Positions 27,975-36,594 of a stretch of 64,000 bases of DNA are shown one piece after another (positions within the stretch are counted from its first letter, which is position 1; the number at the start of each line of letters is the position of its first letter). Source of the stretch: Alphaproteobacteria bacterium. GTDB lineage: Bacteria; Pseudomonadota; Alphaproteobacteria; UBA7887. The notes below the pieces were generated by a model. The model was not told the DNA's origin. It saw only the letters and a list, made by a program, of their open reading frames with translations, and made no database searches. Both the position numbers and the translations under genes were made by a program. Location of the stretch: NCBI GenBank assembly GCA_030739735.1, contig JASLYQ010000002.1, forward strand, positions 62,001-126,000, read 5' to 3'.

Positions 27975-29535
27975 AGTCTTTCGATTCTGTGTGATACGAC
28001 TTGAAATAACTCTTTCTGCGCTTCAACGGCGACCATGGTGTCATCTGGTCGAACCCAGCGACGCCACGCTCCGTATAGGGACTGATGTCCGCGGATTCGC
28101 GCTTGGTCGTCGGCACCACGAAGCGCTCATCGTAGAATGCCAGGGACAGCGCCCGCACAATTCCATTGGCGTCCTCTTCGCTCAGACCGACCTTGTCGAG
28201 CACTTCCTTATTCGGCGTGCCATCGACCCTTATGCTTCGCTGGTAGTGCCGTATCGCGAGTTGTCGCAGCAGCGCAGTCTTCACCACGTCCTCGTTTCCG
28301 GCGCCGAACATGCTGGCGAGATATTGTAACGGCACCCGAAGCTTCTCGAGCTCGTCGAGCGAAAGCAGCGGGCCGTCCGACGGCTTCTCCATGTCGAAGA
28401 CATCCTCGCCGCTTGGTGAATCCTTTCCGGCGCTGGTTATCATCGGCGCCAACGGCGGTATGTAGAACAGGCTCGGCATGGTCCGGAACTCGGGGTGCAG
28501 CGGCAGCGCCAACTTCCACTTCTTAATGATCTTGTAGACCGGTGAGCGTTGCGCGGCGTCGATCCAATCATCGCTGATGCCGCTTTCCTTGGCTGCCGCG
28601 ATCACGGTCTCGTCGAAGGGATCGAGGATCACCTCCCTTTGGGCCTCGACCAGATCCTTGTCATCGGCCATTGCGGCTTCCTCTACCCGATCTAAGTCGT
28701 AGAGCAGAACACCGAAAGAGCGAATCTTGCCGACACAGGAATGGAAGCAAACCGGAGGCAGACCCGACTCGATCCTCGGATAACAGAGAATACATTTCTC
28801 CATCTTGCCGCTAGACCAATTGTAATACGGCTTCTTGTAGGGGCAGGCCGAAACGCAATAACGCCAGTTTCGGCACCTGTTTTGATCGATGAGAACGACA
28901 CCGTCTTCCTCCCTCTTGTAGGCGGCCCCCGATGGGCAGGAACCAACACAAGCCGGATTGAGGCAGTGATTGCATATGCGCGGAAGATAAAAATAAAAGA
29001 CGTCTCTGAACTTTAGTACCGCCTCCTTTTCGCGCTCGCTCATCTCGTCAAAGTTCACGTCGTGCTTACCGGTGATGTGGGCACCGCCGGCATTGTCTTC
29101 CCAATTCACACCCCAGTTGATGGGGATATCCTCCTCCTCGGTGACCATGGATTTCGGCCTGCCGACAGGTTGCTGCGTCGATTGCTCGGAGGAGTGGAGG
29201 TCATCATAGGTGAAGGTATAAACGTCGCCGTCCCCATAGTAGTCGGCCATCTCCGGCGTGTGGGGGTTCATAAAGAGATTGGAGAGCATGTAGGCCTTAC
29301 TGCCATAGCGCAGTTTCAGCTTGTTGCCATTCCGCACCCATCCTCCCTTCCATACATCCTGGTTTTCCCATTGCTTGGGATAGCCGATACCTGGCTTGGT
29401 CTCGACGTTGTTCCACCACATGTATTCGGCGCCTTCCCGGTTCGTCCACACATTCTTGCAGGCGACCGTGCAAGTGTTGCAGCCGATACACTTCTCCAGG
29501 TTGAACGTCATACCGATTTGAGCTTTGACTTTCAT
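27967..29535 (-). CDS. narH: Respiratory nitrate reductase beta subunit (Fe-S protein)
   Basis: A 522-residue iron-sulphur protein linking NarI to NarG. Cysteines 16, 19, 22 and 26 (CIGCNTCTVACKN) start the first cluster. Later groups are CNHCLNPACVGSCPSGA, CRNWRYCVSACPYKKPYY (Trp in place of one Cys, the mark of the 3Fe-4S cluster) and CILCYPRIESGLPPVCFHSC. ATG 29535 has a GGTGAAG ribosome site and gives the usual N-terminus; a GTG 12 bases earlier is possible. It starts 12 bases after narG. Confidence 0.94.
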   Translation of the reverse strand: MKVKAQIGMTFNLEKCIGCNTCTVACKNVWTNREGAEYMWWNNVETKPGIGYPKQWENQDVWKGGWVRNGNKLKLRYGSKAYMLSNLFMNPHTPEMADYYGDGDVYTFTYDDLHSSEQSTQQPVGRPKSMVTEEEDIPINWGVNWEDNAGGAHITGKHDVNFDEMSEREKEAVLKFRDVFYFYLPRICNHCLNPACVGSCPSGAAYKREEDGVVLIDQNRCRNWRYCVSACPYKKPYYNWSSGKMEKCILCYPRIESGLPPVCFHSCVGKIRSFGVLLYDLDRVEEAAMADDKDLVEAQREVILDPFDETVIAAAKESGISDDWIDAAQRSPVYKIIKKWKLALPLHPEFRTMPSLFYIPPLAPMITSAGKDSPSGEDVFDMEKPSDGPLLSLDELEKLRVPLQYLASMFGAGNEDVVKTALLRQLAIRHYQRSIRVDGTPNKEVLDKVGLSEEDANGIVRALSLAFYDERFVVPTTKRESADISPYTERGVAGFDQMTPWSPLKRRKSYFKSYHTESKDYE

Positions 29536-29547
29536 GGTCTTCACCAC

Positions 29548-32500
29548 TCATTCACTTGGCAACTTATGGAGTTCGCTTTCCTGATAGATCGGTCTGTTCT
29601 CAGACCCCAAGGGCATTTTTCGAATTATCACCCCATGGTCGCGTTCGGACGGACTCGTTCCCCAATAGTTTATGTAATAGGAGAATTGGGCATAACCGCC
29701 GATCATCGTCGCCGGATTCATCAGGATTCTCGTGGTGGCATTGTTGTTTCCGCCGCGCAGGTCCGAGGCGCCGTGCTTCTTGGCAAGCGGCGACAGCGGA
29801 ACGTTCACATGGCGTTCTACCTGATGGTAGGTGATAGCCATGTTGCGCGGCACCTGATGGCTTACGACCGCTCTTACAACTTCGATGCCGTTCTCGCAGA
29901 ACATCTCGACCCAGTCGTTATCGCGCACCTCTATTTCTGTCGCATCGTCGGGATTCAACCATACCGTAGGCCCGCCCCGCGACATGTGCATCATGGGCCA
30001 ATGGTCTCGGAACGAGCTGTGTATCTGCCATTTCCCATGCGGCGTGATGAAGCGGAATATCTTCGACTTTGGTCCGGCTTTGGCCAAATCGATATCGCCG
30101 ATCGCGACCATGTCCAACGGCGGCTTATTCGTCGGCAGCGCCTCTCCGAGTTCCCTGATGCCCTCGTGGTCGTAATAGATCTCCTGGCGTCCGGAAAGCG
30201 TGTGCCACGGCTTCAGCCGTTCCACGTTCATGGTCCAGGGGCCAAAGGTTCGCTGCTTGCCGTCCGAGTCGTGCAACAACGCGCTCCATTGTGGCGTGAT
30301 ATGGATTCTGCGCGGCTGGGAAATGATATCCTTGTAGTGGACTTTCCGGTTCTTGACCGACTCGACCATATCGGCCATCGGCAAACCGACCTTCTTTTCC
30401 ATTTCCTTGAAAAAGAGGTGCGACAGACGGCCGTTAAGCTCAGGAGATATCTGCAGAATTAGCTCGCACGCCTGCTCAGGTTTTTCGAAATAGACGCGGT
30501 CGTTCTTCACGTCTAGCGCCTGGTTGTGCTTGAGCTCCTCCTCGACGATAGGCGTCAAATCGGCGTATTGGCCTTTCGAGCCATAGCCCTTGGGCTTGCT
30601 GACCAACGGGCCGAGCGAGACCATTTTTTCGTAAACCTTAGTATAGTCTCTTTCGACGATAGCGATGTTCGGGAAGGTCTTGCCCGGGACCAGCTCGGTA
30701 TCGCCGTTTTTCCAGTCCCTGACCTCGCCCAATGGCTGAGCGAGCTGGTCTGGACTGTCCATCCACAAGGCGTTGAAGACGATATCCTTGACCGGCTCAG
30801 GAAAATGCTTCTCAGCCATTTTCGAGAATTTTTTGGCAATGATCCTGAACGCATCCCAGTCGTGCTTAGCCTCCCACGGCGGCTGCGTTGCCGGCGTCAG
30901 GGGATGCACGAATGTGTGCATGTCGCCAAAGGTGACATCGTATTTCTCGTACCAGAAGGCGGCCGGCAGAACGACATCAGAATAGTTAGCCGTCGAATCC
31001 ATTCGAATATTGAGGTTCACCAGAAAATCAAGCTTGCCGACCGGCGAATCCTCATGCCACTCGATTTCCTTGACCAAATCTTTTGCCGGCTCCTCGTCCC
31101 AGAGCACATTGTTGTGCGTGCCGAGCCAGTGCTTCAGCGCCAATTCATGCCCCCGCATGCTGGTGCCGATCAGGTTGCCGCGGTAAACGGTAACCATTTT
31201 TAGGCGGTTCTCGGGCGCATCCACGTCATTGATCGCGAAATTCAGCTTGCCGCTCCTGAACTGCCCGGCGACCCAATCCTTCACCTCTTGGTCGGAATTG
31301 CAGCCCGCCTTGACGGCATCCTTGTAGAGTTCCATCGGGTTGGTCTTGTCGACCTGCGGGAAGAACGGCAGCCATCCCAGTCTCACGGCGAGGGAGTTCA
31401 TGTCGGCGGCGTGGTTGAACTCGGGAAGCTTCTTCGCCCCCGTGGACCACTGGGTGTCGAGCGACATGTTGTCGTAGCGCCATTGCCCGGTATGGAAATA
31501 CCATAAGGAGGTGGTGTTCATCAGGCGCGGTGGCCGCGACCAGTCGAGAGCGCCGCTGAGATTGACGAAGGCCGCGTTTAGGCGCGTGTGCTGAGTGCCG
31601 ACATAATGGTTGAAATTTCCGCCATTGACACCGTTGCAGCCGCAAAGCGCGAGCATCACCGCCTCGTTGCGATAATACAAAGAGGCACCGTGATAGAAGT
31701 GCTGAATTCCCGGGCCCGTTATGAACAGGGACTTGCCCTTTGTCTTTTCGGCATTGTCGGCGAATTCCCTGCCCACCTGGATGGCGAGGTCGCGGCTGAC
31801 GCCGGTCTGTGCCTCCTGCCAGGCCGGGGTATACGGTTTGGGGTCGTTGTAGTCTTCGGGATAATCGCCGCCCAGCTCGCCTCTTGCCACGCCGGCTTGT
31901 GCCATCAAAAGATCGAAGGCGGTGGTTACGACCAATTCTTTACCATCGTTCGTCCTGATGGTCTTGGCCGGAACCTCGCGCAAGAACTCTACGGCTTTCT
32001 GGCCTTTACCTTCGGTCTTACCCATGTCGATATTGAAGGTATCGGTGAAGTTACTGAACGAGACCATGGCATTCCGGTCTTCGTTACCGAGGAGTGTCAG
32101 GAGCGGATCGAACTCCTCTTGGGTAACCGCGTTCTTCAGCTGAAGATTCCAGTTGCCGGTCGGCTCTTTCTCCCACCTGAAACCGACCGAGCCCGTGGGA
32201 AGGTGCAACTTTCCCTCGCCGTCGGTCATGATTAGCTTCCAATCGGCGTTTTCCTCACCAGCATATTCGGCAATGTCGGAGGCCCGCACAAAGCGCCCCA
32301 TCTGATATTTGTCACCGTCCTTATCGAGCACGACGAGGAATGGCTGGTTGGTATATTGCTTCACGTAATCCGTGAAATAGGGCGTTTCCTTATCGACGTA
32401 GAACTCCTTGAGGATGACGTGGATGCAGGCCATGAGATAGGCGCCGTCGCTCCCGGGCACAAGCGGCACCCAGGTGTCGGCATATTTCGTCACGTCGGAA

Positions 32501-33309
32501 TAGTTGGGCGAGAGAACCACAATCTTGGAGCCACGGTATTTCGCTTCGGAAAGGAAATGCGCGTCCGCGGTGCGGGTCATATTTATGTTCGAGCCGGCGA
32601 CAACCCAGTAGGTGCCGAGATACCAGTCAGAGCTTTCGCAATTTTCCGTCTGATCTCCGAACATCGAGGAAGAAACATGTGGAAGGTCGTGGTACCACTC
32701 ATAGTAGCTGCAATAAATACCGCCAAGCAAATTATTGTACCTGTGACCAGATATAAAGCTTAGCAGACTCATGGCGGGAATGGGAGAGAAGTTGGCCATG
32801 TGGTCTGGGCCATGCTTCTTGATGGTGTGGATTTGAGCCGCCGCGATAAGCTCCGTCGATTCGTCCCAGCTGACCCTCTTCCAGCCCGCTTTTCCTCTCG
32901 CGGCCTTGTACTTCTTCGAGCGCTCCTCGTCTTCGACGATGCTGGCATAGGCCTCGACTGGATCCTTGCCGCTCTTGCGCTCTTCGGCATAGAAATCCCA
33001 CAACACCTTACGTACGTACGGAAATTTCGGCCGCAAGGGGCTGTAGGGATACCAGGAAGCCGTGACGCCTCTTTGGCAGCCCCTAGGCTCTACGTTCGGA
33101 ATATCAGGATCAATCTGTGGATAGTCCGTTTTTTGCAGCTCCCAGCATATTAGGCCGTCCTTTACGAAGACTTCCCAGCTGCAGGCCATCGAGCAGTTCA
33201 CACCATGACCCGAGCGCACGCTGTAGTCATAACTCCATCGTTTTCTGTAAAACTCCTCCCACGATCGAGAAGCCTCACTAACACTAAACCACTTGCTGCT
33301 ATCTCTCAT
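29548..33309 (-). CDS. narG: Respiratory nitrate reductase alpha subunit (Mo-bisMGD)
   Basis: A 1253-residue DMSO-reductase-family catalytic subunit that reduces nitrate to nitrite on the cytoplasmic side. The N-terminal 4Fe-4S ligands His35, Cys39, Cys43 and Cys78 are present (HGVNCSMACSW, EPRGCQRG). The molybdenum ligand Asp208 is in YEWYHDLPHVSS, aligned by eye with the E. coli NarG Asp site. There is no twin-arginine signal, as for cytoplasm-facing NarG. The sequence is rather divergent from proteobacterial NarZ/NarG in the loops. The gene is AT-richer than its genomic surroundings. Main gene of the nar operon. Confidence 0.95.
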   Translation of the reverse strand: MRDSSKWFSVSEASRSWEEFYRKRWSYDYSVRSGHGVNCSMACSWEVFVKDGLICWELQKTDYPQIDPDIPNVEPRGCQRGVTASWYPYSPLRPKFPYVRKVLWDFYAEERKSGKDPVEAYASIVEDEERSKKYKAARGKAGWKRVSWDESTELIAAAQIHTIKKHGPDHMANFSPIPAMSLLSFISGHRYNNLLGGIYCSYYEWYHDLPHVSSSMFGDQTENCESSDWYLGTYWVVAGSNINMTRTADAHFLSEAKYRGSKIVVLSPNYSDVTKYADTWVPLVPGSDGAYLMACIHVILKEFYVDKETPYFTDYVKQYTNQPFLVVLDKDGDKYQMGRFVRASDIAEYAGEENADWKLIMTDGEGKLHLPTGSVGFRWEKEPTGNWNLQLKNAVTQEEFDPLLTLLGNEDRNAMVSFSNFTDTFNIDMGKTEGKGQKAVEFLREVPAKTIRTNDGKELVVTTAFDLLMAQAGVARGELGGDYPEDYNDPKPYTPAWQEAQTGVSRDLAIQVGREFADNAEKTKGKSLFITGPGIQHFYHGASLYYRNEAVMLALCGCNGVNGGNFNHYVGTQHTRLNAAFVNLSGALDWSRPPRLMNTTSLWYFHTGQWRYDNMSLDTQWSTGAKKLPEFNHAADMNSLAVRLGWLPFFPQVDKTNPMELYKDAVKAGCNSDQEVKDWVAGQFRSGKLNFAINDVDAPENRLKMVTVYRGNLIGTSMRGHELALKHWLGTHNNVLWDEEPAKDLVKEIEWHEDSPVGKLDFLVNLNIRMDSTANYSDVVLPAAFWYEKYDVTFGDMHTFVHPLTPATQPPWEAKHDWDAFRIIAKKFSKMAEKHFPEPVKDIVFNALWMDSPDQLAQPLGEVRDWKNGDTELVPGKTFPNIAIVERDYTKVYEKMVSLGPLVSKPKGYGSKGQYADLTPIVEEELKHNQALDVKNDRVYFEKPEQACELILQISPELNGRLSHLFFKEMEKKVGLPMADMVESVKNRKVHYKDIISQPRRIHITPQWSALLHDSDGKQRTFGPWTMNVERLKPWHTLSGRQEIYYDHEGIRELGEALPTNKPPLDMVAIGDIDLAKAGPKSKIFRFITPHGKWQIHSSFRDHWPMMHMSRGGPTVWLNPDDATEIEVRDNDWVEMFCENGIEVVRAVVSHQVPRNMAITYHQVERHVNVPLSPLAKKHGASDLRGGNNNATTRILMNPATMIGGYAQFSYYINYWGTSPSERDHGVIIRKMPLGSENRPIYQESELHKLPSE

Positions 33310-33352
33310 GACAGACCTTTTGATTCACTTTCGGTTTTTCTGACTCTTTAAA

Positions 33353-33862
33353 TTATCTTACGTCTACTTTCTTTTTCTTACTTACTATAAACCCTACAAA
33401 AGTTAGTCCGAGCAATAGCGCTATGCTTATGGCCAGTGTAGGAACATATTGATGGGGAAGGCCAACCGTCACTACAGTTTGCTGTTCCGTGCTCTTTAAA
33501 TAAGTGATGACTGCGGCCACTTGCTCATCTGTTAGCGGAAGCTGTGGCATCGGCATATCGTCAGCTTCCTGCAACAACTGCATCGCGATCGGGTCGTTTT
33601 CAGCGATCAGCGCCTCAGGGTCCTTGATCTGTCGCTCGAGCCAAGCAGCTTCCCGGCGTGACGTCACGCCTTTCAGATCAGGTCCTATCAATTTACCTTC
33701 GCCAATCGTGTGGCACATTGTGCAAAATTCGGCGAAAACTTCCTCGCCGTCCTCTGCCGCCTCGCCATGATTGATCGACCCCGCCCAAGCGGCAATCATC
33801 AGGATGCCTAACGTAGGAATCCACCATCTGCCTGATAATCCAACACTCATTTTCGCCAACAT
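33353..33862 (-). CDS. Monohaem cytochrome c anchored by a C-terminal helix (nar-linked)
   Basis: A 169-residue protein: N-terminal signal/anchor helix (about 15-30), one haem site Cys47-x-x-Cys50-His51 (CTMCH), a probable methionine ligand in DMPMPQLPLTDEQ, and a second membrane helix at about 141-160 ending in KKKK. It lies immediately upstream of narG, start one base after the stop of the 75-residue gene. A cytochrome c at the head of a nar operon recalls narC of Thermus, although this one has a single haem. It could carry electrons between NarI and periplasmic partners; this is inference. An alternative start is ATG 33850. Confidence 0.85.
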   Translation of the reverse strand: MLAKMSVGLSGRWWIPTLGILMIAAWAGSINHGEAAEDGEEVFAEFCTMCHTIGEGKLIGPDLKGVTSRREAAWLERQIKDPEALIAENDPIAMQLLQEADDMPMPQLPLTDEQVAAVITYLKSTEQQTVVTVGLPHQYVPTLAISIALLLGLTFVGFIVSKKKKVDVR

Positions 33863-33863
33863 T

Positions 33864-34091
33864 TCAATTCGCCGAGTCGATCGGCTCTGTTTTTGCCAAA
33901 CCCACATTCCCCGGACCGACAACGCCGCTCACCCGCTCTAGGAACTCGTTCAATTCCACCAGATGCTGGAAATAGGCCTCCTGCCCCCCCTGAACGTGGC
34001 GGATGTGTCCCCGCCATATCGGTTCGCCGTTGGTTTCGCGTTCAAGGCGAATCCGAGCCACAAAAGAAATCTGTCCTCGTTGTTTAGGCAT
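33864..34091 (-). CDS. 75-residue conserved-looking protein of unknown function, first gene of nar operon
   Basis: A small soluble protein with the pattern FVARIRLERETNGEPIWRGH followed by IRHVQGGQEAYFQHL and a LNEFLERVSGV segment. I have a vague memory of similar small proteins but no function. No membrane segment or cofactor motif. It is separated from the cytochrome c start by one base (TGA A ATG), so the two are translationally coupled. Its promoter region contains the TGTTAC repeats. A role in assembly or control of the nar system is only a guess. Confidence 0.7.
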   Translation of the reverse strand: MPKQRGQISFVARIRLERETNGEPIWRGHIRHVQGGQEAYFQHLVELNEFLERVSGVVGPGNVGLAKTEPIDSAN

Positions 34092-34110
34092 TCAGAACCG
34101 ACTCACACAG

Positions 34111-34155
34111 ATTACAGTGGAGTGCGTAACATCCCCCGGTAACACACCAGTAACA
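34111..34155 (-). promoter_or_regulatory. nar operon promoter with three tandem TGTTAC repeats
   Basis: Read on the minus strand: TGTTAC repeats begin at 34155, 34144 and 34131 (spacing 11 and 13 bases), then 9 bases, then TGTAAT at 34116-34111, which differs from the TATAAT -10 consensus at one position. Direct repeats about one helical turn apart ending 8-9 bases before the -10 are the known operator layout of SARP/BTAD regulators. A BTAD regulator gene lies directly upstream, so these are probable binding sites. The predicted start site is about 13-15 bases before the first gene. Confidence 0.6.
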
Positions 34156-34265
34156 GCCAGCTGATGCGCGGCCCGAAACAGTGCCCGCCAATAGCTGGCA
34201 ACGGCCATGGCCTGAAATACTGGAACGTGATGACGCGTTCGCCGGGGTCGGCCCTATTGGGCTAC

Positions 34266-35447
34266 CTAGCCAGGCTTGGTCGCTGAGACAGAGCCCTTTC
34301 CGGCAATGATCTGGCGGTAGAGCTTCTGCGTCTCAGGCATCGGCTCAACACCAAGCTCAGTGGCCAGAATCTGCCGGCAGTGGTGGTATTGGGCACGTGC
34401 CGAATCGATGTGGCCGAGAAAAGCGAGATATTCCATGAGCGCGCGATGAATGCCTTCGCGACACGGATCGACCACCAGGATAGCGCGGCACACGCCCACC
34501 GCCTCGGCGTATTGGCCAAGCTTGACGTGGCATTCCGCCATGTCGGCCGACATTTCCAAGTGAACCTCTCGGAAACGTTCACGCTCCTCGGCACACCAGT
34601 CGGCATGAATATCCTCTTCCATGTAGTCGCCGCGATAGAGGCGTTGCGCCTCGCTGAAATGATTTAGCGCCATTTCCCAGCGCTGCCGGTCTCGACAGCC
34701 GACACCCTTGGTAATACATGCTTCATAGGCCTGGGAATCGAGCCAGATGGCCTCGCGACGAAGCAAATACGCCTTGCCTGTGGTCTCCACGATTTCCTCG
34801 TGGATGCCGGCGGCTCGCAACTCGCGTCGCAAGGAATATACGGTGACTTTGAGGCGCTTCCAGCCGGTGCCCTCGTCGGTTTCAGGCCACAGCACATCGA
34901 TTAGAATCTCGCGTGGCAGCGCTCGACCCGCGTTAGCAACCAGGAGCTTCAGGAGGGTCAGAGCCTGTTTGCGCTGCCAATCCTCCACTTTGAGACCGCG
35001 GGCTCCGGTGCTGAGGCGGAACCGGCCGAAGGTGAAAATCTGCAACCGGGTGTCAGCCAACGGCCGTTCGCTCTTATCCTTGCCGTTGTGCAAGAATATG
35101 GTTGCAATCCCTGTGAGTTCATCGTCGCTTCGTACCCGCCTCGCCGTGACCACCGAGGTAATGTCCAATGGTACCCAATGATGGTCCTTATGACGCGCCC
35201 GGCAGGACACCGCCTCGAACGGCTGAAATTGCCTGAAGCAACGGAGCCCCTCACAATCGGGGACGCAGAGTGGCTCGCCATCGGGCAAAACGGCTCGCAG
35301 CACATCGGAGCAAGGCTTGCCAATGACTTCACGACGCGTGTGGCCCAAAAGCCGCCGCACCCGGAAATTCCAGGCCACAATCCTCTGATTACCGTCAATG
35401 GCAAAGGCGCCATCTGACGCACTATCGACCAAGTAACGAGCATCCAT
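34266..35447 (-). CDS. PAS - winged helix - BTAD (SARP-like) transcriptional regulator
   Basis: A 393-residue regulator. Residues about 1-125 are a PAS domain containing five cysteines, four of them closely spaced (Cys46, 61, 65, 70, with 82 further on; CVPDCEGLRC). Residues about 135-230 are an OmpR-like winged helix (LQIFTFGRFRLS, then RKQALTLLKLLVANAGRALP). The remainder is the TPR-like bacterial transcriptional activation domain (WEMALNHFSEAQRLYRGDYM). It lies just upstream of the nar operon in the same direction and probably activates it. The cysteines could hold an Fe-S cluster or sense redox/NO; that is inference. ATG 35447 is chosen as the PAS domain begins there. Confidence 0.85.
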   Translation of the reverse strand: MDARYLVDSASDGAFAIDGNQRIVAWNFRVRRLLGHTRREVIGKPCSDVLRAVLPDGEPLCVPDCEGLRCFRQFQPFEAVSCRARHKDHHWVPLDITSVVTARRVRSDDELTGIATIFLHNGKDKSERPLADTRLQIFTFGRFRLSTGARGLKVEDWQRKQALTLLKLLVANAGRALPREILIDVLWPETDEGTGWKRLKVTVYSLRRELRAAGIHEEIVETTGKAYLLRREAIWLDSQAYEACITKGVGCRDRQRWEMALNHFSEAQRLYRGDYMEEDIHADWCAEERERFREVHLEMSADMAECHVKLGQYAEAVGVCRAILVVDPCREGIHRALMEYLAFLGHIDSARAQYHHCRQILATELGVEPMPETQKLYRQIIAGKGSVSATKPG

Positions 35448-35929
35448 CACGATGATGCCCCCAACCACCAACCAACTACGCGCGCAAACCCAATCGAGCC
35501 AAACTAGCGCGAACAGACCCCACGGCGTTCGAAGCAGCATACGCAACTCGCCGCTTTAGTCTTTGATCGAGATTAGTCTTGCGGTCACGGACCACGTCAC
35601 CGCCAATCGATTTCCTGTAGCGATTGTTGGCGCCACGCTTGGCGCACCCATGGACGCGGGATGCGGTCCAAGCTTCCAATTATTACGCCGAAGCCGGAAC
35701 GGACTGCTAATAACGATATGACAATATGCAGTTTTGACATGCTTTGGTTGCACTCGATCAAGGCGCGAACCCTACTGGGAAACCTGACTTTCAGAAAGGC
35801 TCCACAAGGTCTCGATGCTCGGTATACTGCCTTTATATATTTACAATTTCGTGCGATATTTTTTTTGGACAACTCGCGGAAAACTAGCTGTGTTTGTGCT
35901 GCGGGTTCACCGGTGTTAGGAGGTTCGGC
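35448..35929. other. Intergenic region between nar regulator and hemerythrin gene
   Basis: No convincing gene. It contains the divergent promoters of the regulator (minus) and the hemerythrin gene (plus). The stretch 35830-35875 is AT-rich (TTTATATATTTACAATTTCG, then a run of T). Only half-sites of an FNR-type TTGAT-N4-ATCAA box are visible (near 35566 and, on the minus strand, near 35760); neither is complete. Confidence 0.5.
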
Positions 35930-36373
35930 GTGAACTTGATTGACGCACTTCTAGGCGAACATGGCGCGTTCAGCGTGTTGTTCGATACTATCGAGAAGGT
36001 GGCCAAAACAGACGGGGAATTAGCACAAATCGAGAGTGCGACAACGATTTTGACAGCCGAGTTGCTGTCGCATGCCAAATTTGAGGAAAAATCGCTTTTC
36101 CCTGCCCTCAATCCACACTTGGCAGATGGCAATATAATTACTGATTTATACGCAGAACACCAAGCGATTCGGGATGGGCTGGAACAGATACAAGACGCGC
36201 TAGACCTCCGCGGAGCGGTGGATGCCACGCAGCAAACCTTACTGATCGCGCGCAAGCACTTTCGAAAAGAGGAAGAAATTCTTTACGTCACAGCCCGTCG
36301 GGTTCTGGACGATGATGCACAATCCCGTCTCGCCGAGACATGGGCGGCCGCTCGGTCTGTGAACATCAGCTAA
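35930..36373 (+). CDS. Hemerythrin-like HHE domain protein
   Basis: A 147-residue four-helix protein with the histidine/glutamate pattern of di-iron hemerythrins: LLGEHGAF, LLSHAKFEEKSLFPAL, LYAEHQAIRDGLE and ARKHFRKEEEILY. Such proteins bind oxygen or NO, or respond to them. GTG 35930 has a perfect AGGAGG ribosome site 7 bases upstream and fits the family start. It is divergent from the PAS-BTAD regulator, suggesting a role as an oxygen/NO-binding accessory to nitrate respiration (inference). Confidence 0.88.
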   Translation: MNLIDALLGEHGAFSVLFDTIEKVAKTDGELAQIESATTILTAELLSHAKFEEKSLFPALNPHLADGNIITDLYAEHQAIRDGLEQIQDALDLRGAVDATQQTLLIARKHFRKEEEILYVTARRVLDDDAQSRLAETWAAARSVNIS

Positions 36374-36416
36374 TACCAAATTTGGATCCATTCAAAAATC
36401 TATTTTCGTACCCATA

Positions 36417-36590
36417 ATGATGAGCGAATTTAGAGCATGCTTTTTGAAAAGACGATTCTCAAGCGACGACTCGGCGACGAGTTCCTTCATGTCGCGCATC
36501 TCCCAACGGACAAGCAAGCGCAAGACAGAGTTCGCCTATTGCCGCGACCTCGAAGGCCACAAGCCTGTCTTTTTTTACATGTCCAGATGA
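36417..36590 (+). CDS. Possible 57-residue protein, unrecognised
   Basis: A short open frame starting ATGATG, coding a basic, serine-rich peptide (MMSEFRACFLKRRFSS at the start, CRDLEGHKPVFFYMSR at the end). No clear ribosome site is visible and I recognise no family. It ends 4 bases before the convergent dehydrogenase gene. It may be a degraded gene end or a chance frame. Confidence 0.25.
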   Translation: MMSEFRACFLKRRFSSDDSATSSFMSRISQRTSKRKTEFAYCRDLEGHKPVFFYMSR

Positions 36591-36594
36591 GGCT

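Noticed and set aside
29062-30462. Long open frame on the + strand opposite narH/narG
   Set aside because: It lies fully antisense to strongly supported nar genes and has no family motif; the length follows from the codon use of the real genes.
35448-35929. FNR/NNR-type box near the nar regulator
   Set aside because: Only half-sites TTGAT were found; no complete TTGAT-N4-ATCAA.
35880-35929. TGTTAC-like operator before the hemerythrin gene
   Set aside because: TGTTTG and TGTTAG occur but not as evenly spaced matching repeats.
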